Source: Apostichopus japonicus (Eukaryota > Echinodermata > Holothuroidea > Aspidochirotida > Stichopodidae). Taken from it: a DNA stretch of 64,000 bases. Position 1 is the first letter of the stretch; each line of letters opens with the position of its first letter. The notes below the pieces were generated by a model. The model had not been told where the DNA came from. It made no database searches and saw only the letters and a program-made list of their open reading frames with translations. The stretch lies in the NCBI RefSeq assembly GCF_037975245.1, contig NC_092576.1, forward strand, positions 29,180,611-29,244,610. The letters are read 5' to 3'. This document shows, in pieces, positions 56,772 to 64,000 of the stretch. The translations under genes and the position numbers were made by a program.

Positions 56772-58166
56772 ATGATGAACCAAGGCGGATGCTTCAAGAG
56801 TGCTTTATATTTTTCACTACTTATAGTAGTTTATTCCATCCAGACAATTCATAAGACTTTAACGTATTATGATTCAGTAATTTTGGATTGCTTTCGAAAC
56901 AGCTCCGCTGCATATCGCTGGAAGTACAATGGTGAAACCATTTATTCAAATGCAGTTAATGTTGGACATAATCTAGGGAATCAAGTGCAATTACATAGAA
57001 ATGGATCACTTTACATAGGTAATGTAACGCTTGATCATGAAGGCATCTACGTCTGCTTTACCGAGACAGGGGCAATTGCATCGTATTACATCGACGTTGG
57101 AGGTAAACAGCATGTTTATCATTTGAGTTTGTGCTTTGAAAAGACATTCCATGACTAAAGTTAATTTTTTGCACCTTTAGGTCACGTCACGTCCTTATAT
57201 TGCACATTTTTTCAGATTTGGCGAAGTTTGTAAGTGCACTTCTGGCAAATACAAAGTGAATGATGCCATCATAGCCTTTTGAATTTTGTTAAATTGTTTT
57301 TATTTATAATATTACGTTTAAATGATTCACAGAACGACGTTGACAGCTAAGCCAAAATTCCAACTGTATCTTACTGAAAGATTTTTTCCGTGATGACATG
57401 ACAAATCACCTGTTGTAATCCATTCCCTGAAAGAACTTAGGGCTTAGCCAGTCAAAGTAGATTAGGTTAATTTAATCATATTTCCAATCATAAAAAAACA
57501 TTGAGATGGTTGTTTCATCTAAGATAATAAAATTGTTTTCTCTTTAAAGTAAAGATTACGTTGTATACCACAAGAACATACATTACGTATAGCATTATCA
57601 TTACACTGCTTGGTTGGTGTCTTTTGTTAATTTTATAAAAGTAAATATGTTTTCTTTAGGTGCGTAAACATGGCAATGTATCGGATTCTATTTAATAGTT
57701 ACTCGGTAGATTGTTAGATTGGTTGGTTAGTTGGCTGGTTAGTTTGAAATAGCGTAGCATATGTATAAACAACGCATGCTTGTACACACGTTCGAACTTG
57801 CTAATATTTATTCACACGGCAATTTCTTTTGATACAGTATCTCTATTGATGTATTTTACCGTGTGTAATAGTGAAATCGTTACTGAAGTTTACACCGAAA
57901 CAAATAGAAAGCTTACATTAACTTGTCATGCTAATGGAACTATGCCTAATGTGAAACTAGTTTGGTTGCACGATTATGAAGATCTCGGGGGTTCTCTCTG
58001 CAATACTGAAACTGTAATTCAAGACGATATCAGCATTTACCATTCCTCGCTATCGATGACAATTGAGCCTTTCCCTGGAACGACTTTTGTTACGTGTCTT
58101 AGCAAAGGTACCATCGGAGAAACTTATACCAGCGCTATCTTAAAGGTAGTTACTGTTGTTGAGTAA
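56772..58166 (+). CDS. Copy D: two-Ig-domain protein, possibly a secreted short form
   Basis: Exon 1 (56772-57102) encodes a signal peptide and a V-like Ig domain almost identical to copy C. Exon 2 starts at 57838 and encodes the second Ig domain. In copy C exon 2 ends at G|GTGAGT; here the site reads G|TTGAGT, so the normal donor at 58158/58159 is lost. Reading through adds Val-Glu and a stop at 58164-58166, which predicts a secreted protein of about 219 residues. A GT one base earlier would shift the frame. A hydrophobic stretch at 58369-58440 (AAMVISIPISVLAIVSLTVL, then a stop) may be an old membrane exon. Functional secreted copy or pseudogene: both are possible. Confidence 0.55.
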
Positions 58167-58777
58167 TTTACATTTGATAGCTACATGTTTGCTTTGAGGA
58201 ACTTAATTCGCAATACTTACTAAAGTGAATTTGATAAGGAAATCAAGTCAATCAGCTGTTGAAATTGATCACTCGCACTGGGAAGCTACAGTCAGGTAGC
58301 ACGTTATAATGGTACCTAGAAAGATAAACAGTGTGAATTTAAGAACGCAAAAATACGGACAACAACATTTTCCCGCTGCTATGGTCATTTCGATTCCGAT
58401 AAGTGTTTTGGCAATCGTTTCCTTGACTGTTTTGAAATAAATTGCAAACGGAGTAAAGCCATTTGACTTGTCCGTGATATCTATCTGGTCAAAACAAGCA
58501 GTGCAAGAACAACCAATAGCAGATATATCAGATATGTCCACAAATGAGGTGTACTGTATAAGAATATATGTATAAACAATGTTCGGTCCCCCTGGGCGCT
58601 CCTTCAGCCATATTTGGCAATGGAATCAAGTCAAATATGTGCAATAACGTGTGCGAGATGCTAAAGTTTATCTATTCATACTCCAACCTTGTGTTGTCAC
58701 AAATGTGTACACTAACACAACCAAAAGCTTACGGCCTACTACTGACAGTCAGAACTTATCTGCTGTCATTAAATTCA

Positions 58778-58911
<134 letters not shown>

Positions 58912-59001
58912 GAAATCGTAGTGAGTGGAAAACATTTATCTATATATAAGAATGCGCAGCAACTGGTATGACAGATATAGTAATTAAATAAAGTTAAATA
59001 C

Positions 59002-59052
59002 ACCGGAAAATTTCCAGTCCACGACCGGTTTCGTCTTTTTGGGACTCATCAG
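59002..59052 (-). ncRNA. Hammerhead-ribozyme-like motif
   Basis: On the minus strand the sequence reads CTGATGAG, a short stem II (GTCCC AAAAA GAC), then GAAA, ACCGG, an 18-base loop and CCGGT. This is the order of a type I hammerhead core (CUGAUGA, stem II, GAA, stem III closed by the A-U pair). The base after that U, the cleavage position, is G instead of A, C or U, and stem I does not pair well. This copy is therefore probably inactive. Such motifs are known in Penelope-like elements and retrozymes; no reverse transcriptase of that type is visible here. Confidence 0.6.
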
Positions 59053-59060
59053 GCGAAGGT

Positions 59061-59114
59061 AGAAATCGAGCCCGGATCTTCGTGTCACGAACCGAAGTCC
59101 GTACCACTCGACCA
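59061..59114 (-). repeat. tRNA-like segment next to the hammerhead motif
   Basis: On the minus strand, GGTCGAGTGGTACGGACTTC resembles a box A and anticodon arm, and GGGCTCGATTTC a weak box B, with spacing like a shortened tRNA. It may be a tRNA-derived SINE head. The fold was judged by eye only. Confidence 0.3.
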
Positions 59115-59134
59115 CAGTGATTCTACAGGAGTGT

Positions 59135-62100
59135 TAAAGCGTATAAATTGGCTTCGAATAACTGTCATTAAGAGCGTATTACCCAAGTGTTAAAGATTGT
59201 ACAGAATGCACCCCTAGCGCTTTGAATCTGACAATTTTAAACAGAATAACCACTCTTTATAGGCATATATATCTTTGCTTCTGGCGCTGTGTTGACGGCT
59301 GCCAACTTTAAATCGCTCTCGCATTTTCTCGGACTTTACTCAGCTACTCGGTTGATTCATCGCTGATTTTAAGCACATAGCTAATGCAGATCATGAACTA
59401 TCATAATGTGCACTGTTTTTCGAGATTTTAGCCAGTATTTTGGCTAAATGGACGTTTAATGTTTCTATAATTTGTGTCTAAGATTGAGATGGCCGCCAGA
59501 TTGGTGTTCTCTCACTCCACACTACTGTCACTGCGGAACAATAACTTCAACTAAGATATAGGTATTCAAGCAGGGAAACGAATTGAATATTTTATAAGAC
59601 CTCGTGGCTCTAAATCGGGATTAAAGCACAAAAGGCCTACCCCGTCTCTAAGTACTGCACCAACCCAGCCTATTCAAATAATTTACAGTGAAGTTTGACC
59701 TGTGAAACAATCTCCACGCATCGTCCGGCTTTGAGTGTTGACTCTTGTTGACTACATTAAATCGATTGAAACTGTCATTGGGTATCACCCTCTTTGTTCG
59801 GATGTTAATTTGAACGGAAATCAGCTGAGCGTCATTCGTCAAATCCCACGTGAGGATGCTTTTGTGACCAAGTTAAAACTTCAATGTTATCTGTGGAACG
59901 CGAGATCGATCCGAGAGAGAACCGGTGCCTTGATAGGCTGAATTTTAGAAAATGGAAAGGATATTTTCTGCTCACTGAGACATGGCTCAAAAACCAAAAC
60001 GATCCGACGCTTGGACTCCGACTGAGTTTGTCTGGTTACGACGTTACCCACTTCCCGAGAGCTCAACGGAGAGAAGGCGGTGTCGTCTTTATTACACGTA
60101 AAAATCTAACATTGAAACGGCATCCTTCGACAAAGTTCAAGTCGTTCAAACACAGCATTGTTGACACCCCTTCTGAGCTCTTAGTATACCGGCCGCCACC
60201 TTCAGTCAGTAATAAATCCTCGTCAATATAGCATTTTCTCCCGGACTTCTCTACATTAATGGAGAATATTCTCGACAGTCCTGGTCACCTTCTGATTACT
60301 GGTGATTTTAACTTTCACTGTCATGAACCAAACGACCCAGACCATCTGATATTCGCTAATTTACTGTCACGATTGTGCTTATGCCAATTGGTCTCTGGAG
60401 CCACGCACAAAAGCGGTCATAGACCTGATGATCACGCGCGAGTCGGATACCATCGTGTCTAATTGGATCGTGGGACCTAGGATGATGTCTGACCACCACT
60501 GCACTCATTTCGGCCTAACGTTCGCCGTCCGCCCAACACCCATGTGGATATTGAACGCCGTCGTCTCTCGGGTATTGGCACTGAAGTTCTGGCGAAGAAA
60601 CTGGGGGAAGCTTTCAACAAGTCCCAGCAAGGCGATGCCCCAGTCCCGCCTAATCCTGATCCCGACGCATTGACATGTGCATACTTTGATGCTGCATCCG
60701 AGGCTTTGGATGAACTTGCCCCTATCCAGAAGAAGACAGTTATTGACAAACCGCGTGCTCGATGGTGGACGGACGCACTCACTGATGAGCGGAACAATGT
60801 CCGCCGGCTGGAACAACGATGGCGAAAGTCTCAAATATCAATCGACTTGCAGATTTACCGAACCGCTTCGGACGTGTATCATCGAAACATCGACACGACC
60901 AAGACTGCCGTCCATCGCGGTAGGACTGAGACAGCGTCTTCCAAACAGCTTTTCAACGACGTTGATGATTTGATTGGCGGTAAAAAAGCTGTAACCGCTG
61001 TAATGCCATATAATATTCCAATGAGCAAAGTGGCTAACGCATTTTTCCGAATTCTTCGACAGTCGAGTACTCGAGTTCAGAAGTCATCTATCTATTCCTG
61101 TGGCACCACATAAACTTGACCATCCACATCATCACCTAACAGAATTCACTCCAGTTACTGACGAGTTTGTGGAGAAACTAATCCGATCCGGGTGTGTGAA
61201 GGGGGAGCAGAGGGGTAAAAGGTCACATCGGTCACAGTGTCGATAAAGACTAGGATCATCAACTTTTCTCTCATGAGTAGAATCTTCCCAAGAAGTCTCA
61301 AACTCGCAGTTATTCGCCCTCTGCCAAAGAAGGCAAATATTGATGAGAACGTGCTGAAGAACTATCGTCCAGTTGCAAACATTCCATACATAGCAAAACT
61401 AATAGAACAGGTTGTAAAGAAGCAAATCGACGCGGACCTCGCTCTACATGGACTTTGCTGAAATTTCAATCAGCATACAGGGTGAACAACAGTACCGAGT
61501 CCGCACTAATACGTGTCTATAACGACATAATAATGGCCCTAGATAAGAAACAGGACGTGTTATTGCTACTTTTGTGGACTTGAGCGCCGCTTTCGAAAGC
61601 ATTGATCACAATATCCTGCTACATCGTCTTGAGTTCACCATTGGTTTCACTGGTACCGTCTTGGAATGGTTCAGTTCGTACCTAAAAGACGGGAAGCAGT
61701 ACGTTGCAGTTACGTCCAACAAATCAGACGAGACCACACCCATTTGCGACGTCCCGCAAGGAACAACGCTTGGACCAATACTCTTCATACGGCGCCACTC
61801 GAGGATATCACCATTCTTCACGGATTGTAACCCATGTTATTTGCAGAAGACACCCAGCTATAGATCGCTTCCAAACGCAAGGGCGACGCTCAATCTAGAA
61901 TCGAAGCATGTATCGATGAGATAAGAGTCTGGATGAGAGAGAATCTACTGGTTCTAAACGACAGCAAGACTGAGGTTATTCATTTCACTTCGAAATTTAA
62001 AGCTAAAGCTAATAAACTAGAGTCGCTTTGTGTAGGATCTTCCGAAGTTTCATCGGTACCACTGGTTCGCAACTTAGGAGTATATTTCGATCAATCTGGC

Positions 62101-62985
62101 CTCATGGACGAGAACATCAATCAAATATGCAAATCAACTTCATTCGGATTATGAAAGATTGGTCGAATTCGTCGTCTTTTTAACCGTACCCTCACAGAAA
62201 GCCTAGTACATGCTTTTATTACATCCCGTCTTGACTATTTTAATGCTCTTCTGAACGGTCTTTGTAAAACTGCACTTCATCCTCTACAGACTATCCAAAA
62301 CGCAACCGCTCGCATGATCACTCGTTCAAGACGTCACGAACACATAACTCCTATCCTCTACGTTCTACATTAGCTACCTATACACCAACGCATAACATTC
62401 AAAATTTTCATTACTGCATTTAAATGCATACACGGAATGGCACCGTCTTACCTGTCTGAGTTGATCACACCTCGGGTACCCAAACGCGCCCTTCGCTCTA
62501 AGCCATTCACTCTCGTTCCTCGCAACACCAATAACAAGAAGCACTATGGTCCTACAGCATTCTCGGTCGCCGTACCTGATCTTTGGAACAAGCTGCCTCC
62601 CGGAATTCGTATGAGCACGGACTTCACCTCCTTCAAGTCACACCTGAAAACTCATCTCTTTCGAAAGCACTACAAAGATGGTTTCTAAGATTTTTTTGAT
62701 TTTTTGTTGTTCTGTCGTGTTGGTTTTTATGTTCTAGCTTCAATTCGAATTTTCACTTTTTAGCATTCAAATTGTACATTTTGTAGTAATTCTGTTTAAT
62801 CGCTTTACGCTTAACCAGTGCTTTTAATAGTTTTTCGATCTCATATTCCTGTATTTATCTGAAGATGGTTTATGTATTTACTGTTTTTTCTATTTATTGT
62901 TTTATGTCATTGTATTTTCTAGATTGTTTGTAAAGCGCACAGATGCATGGCGCCTAGTGTGCTATATAAGATTTTATTGACATTT

Positions 62986-62990
<5 letters not shown>
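59135..62990 (+). mobile_element. CR1/L2-like LINE, full-length-like but decayed
   Basis: A coding part with endonuclease, reverse transcriptase and the usual C-terminal region (59735-62688) is followed by about 300 bases of 3' UTR. The UTR ends TTGTAAAGCGCACAGATGCA, then GTGTGCTATATAAGA, a form common at CR1/L2 3' ends, and runs into CA and TA repeats. The 5' edge is uncertain, taken just after the tRNA-like segment. It sits between the copy D Ig exons and the membrane exon at 63789. Confidence 0.8.
59735..62688 (+). pseudogene. CR1/L2-like ORF2 with several frameshifts and stops
   Basis: Recognisable pieces appear in order, in changing frames. Endonuclease: LWNARSIRERTGALI, LLTETWLKNQNDP, LLITGDFNFHCHEP, THKSGH, MMSDHHCTHFGL. 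A long linker frame spans 60544-61113. Reverse transcriptase: LPKKANIDENVLKNYRPVAN at about 61325, VDLSAAFESIDHNIL at 61570, DVPQGTTLGPILF at 61750; the YADD block is frameshifted (CRRHPA). The tail holds NDSKTEVIHF, VRNLGVYFDQS, LDYFNALLNGL, QNATARMITRS, GMAPSYLSELI and FKSHLKTHLF. Several breaks make it inactive. Residue conservation remains high, so it is moderately old at most. Confidence 0.9.
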
Positions 62991-63053
<63 letters not shown>

Positions 63054-63075
63054 ACATATATATATATATATAATA
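62988..63075. repeat. (CA)n then (TA)n microsatellite at the LINE tail
   Basis: Seven CA units followed by about 70 bases of TA repeat, interrupted by AATAACA blocks. The tract directly follows the CR1/L2-like 3' end, where such elements often carry short tandem repeats. Confidence 0.9.
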
Positions 63076-63788
63076 ACATATATTTACTTGAATATTTCTT
63101 GCATGAATACTTCAATATAACAGGAAAAGGACTAAGATTTATTTCCCCTTAAAATTACCGAATGACTATTCGTTAGAGATAATTTTGATTAAAGTTTATT
63201 TGACAAATGTTTACGTATTATAGTCCCTTTTTGACATGCATAACAGAATGTAGTAATATTTAAAGAATTTAATGGCGGTATGACCCACCATCTGAGGGAG
63301 GGGAGGCGGGAATGATTTTTATTCAAAGTAGTGAATAGGTTGTTACCACAGACACATAGGTATGGGAGTTCCATTTTGTTTCAGCTCGTTTATACAAAGG
63401 TTAGCATGGACAGACACTATATTATTGAGTGGAGATCCACATGAAAACTTAGTCAGCAAAATCAAAATTGGCACTGATCATTGCAATGGTGACCATGTGA
63501 AGTTATCACATAGGCTACGATTTTTGAAGGAATTTGATAATAAAGGTCCAACCCATATCTACAACTGACAATATAGTCAATTTTCACGCAAGTAGTAGCT
63601 GGTTGATGTTTGTACATCATATAATGACATAGCCTGAACAATTCAGGTTTTAAGTGAAGGAGCCGTATGTGTGTAATGGGTAAAATTTACATGTAAAGTC
63701 ATCACCACGTTCATATTATGTAGTCATGGACGGAAGTCTGATCCCTTGCATCTCAAAGACGAACACTCTCTTTGCTTATTTCTTACAG
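63076..63788. other. Gene-poor stretch before the final membrane exon
   Basis: A 68-codon frame at 63362-63568 has an internal TTTCAG|CTCG acceptor-like site but no motif I recognise, and nothing links it to the Ig genes. The rest appears to be intronic or intergenic. Confidence 0.35.
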
Positions 63789-63912
63789 CAACTGTACAGA
63801 CAACAGGAGAAAGCGCTTTAGAAAACATTTGGGTGATTGTGGCTGTTTTCGGGTCCATTTCCAGTTGCCTGTTAGTTTGTACTTGTTTCACAGTCAGGAA
63901 ATTTAGATGTAG
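63789..63912 (+). CDS. Transmembrane exon of an Ig-type receptor (partial gene)
   Basis: After a clean acceptor (TTTCTTACAG) the phase 1 exon encodes a short stalk (ATVQTTGESALEN), a membrane helix (IWVIVAVFGSISSCLLVCTC) and a basic stop-transfer end (VRKFRCR), ending at a GTATAAG donor. This is the layout of exon 4 in gene A (helix then CCRRKR). It is probably the membrane exon of copy D or of the next receptor; the cytoplasmic exons would lie beyond the window. If copy D has really lost its exon 2 donor, this exon would be reachable only through another splice form. Confidence 0.55.
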
Positions 63913-64000
63913 GTATAAGCATTCTACCCACAGTTAAACTTGAATATGATTGAGACTGTGAAAACAGTTTAATTAAACATTTTGTTTGATAAAATCCTCA

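Overview
This is a eukaryotic window: long AT-rich introns with GT/AG borders, dense retroelements and dinucleotide microsatellites. The content (fast-evolving immunoglobulin-domain receptors with tyrosine-kinase-type cytoplasmic regions, Tx1-like and CR1/L2-like LINEs, a GINGER integrase transposon, a gypsy remnant) suggests a marine invertebrate. An echinoderm such as a sea cucumber is my guess, not something the sequence proves.

Two complete multi-exon receptor genes can be assembled by hand, all on the + strand. Gene A (5662-12224, 14 exons, 690 residues) has a signal peptide, three Ig domains, one membrane helix and a protein-kinase fold whose catalytic residues are lost, so it is a receptor pseudokinase. 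Gene B (21300-30238, 9 exons, 931 residues) has a signal peptide, three Ig domains, one membrane helix, three tandemly duplicated mini-exons and a ~480-residue cytoplasmic region. That region resembles a family of P-loop GTPase-like proteins with a Cys/His-rich C-terminal half, but its P-loop is gone. Nearly all Ig and transmembrane exon borders are phase 1, the usual arrangement for exon shuffling in Ig receptors.

The rest of the window is a decaying tandem cluster of gene A relatives. Copy C (Ig exons 34203-35606; kinase exon remnants 37026-37391 and 49111-49707) is a pseudogene. Copy D (56772-58166, perhaps with a membrane exon at 63789-63912) keeps two open Ig exons but has lost the second splice donor. 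C and D share about 5 kb of upstream and genic sequence (31304-36380 and 54293-58790). Gene A and copy C share the kinase 3' half and about 3.5 kb of 3' flank (9789-15740 against 36625-37697 plus 49063-53693).

An 11.35 kb Tx1-like LINE (37698-49047, 15-bp target duplication) sits inside copy C. A 6.4 kb GINGER transposon (38353-44741, CCGG target duplication) sits inside ORF1 of that LINE, and removing it restores the LINE reading frame exactly. Other elements are a gypsy pol scar at the left edge, a CR1/L2 relic on the minus strand at 53.8-54.3 kb, a frameshifted CR1/L2 LINE at about 59.1-63.0 kb, Tx1-like 3' tails, a hammerhead-ribozyme-like motif at 59.0 kb and a long foldback at 28.0-28.3 kb.

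The most notable point is that both intact receptors pair fast-evolving Ig ectodomains with degenerate signalling enzymes. This would suit scaffold, decoy or sensor receptors better than active enzymes. All exon models and family assignments are by eye, without transcripts or database searches.
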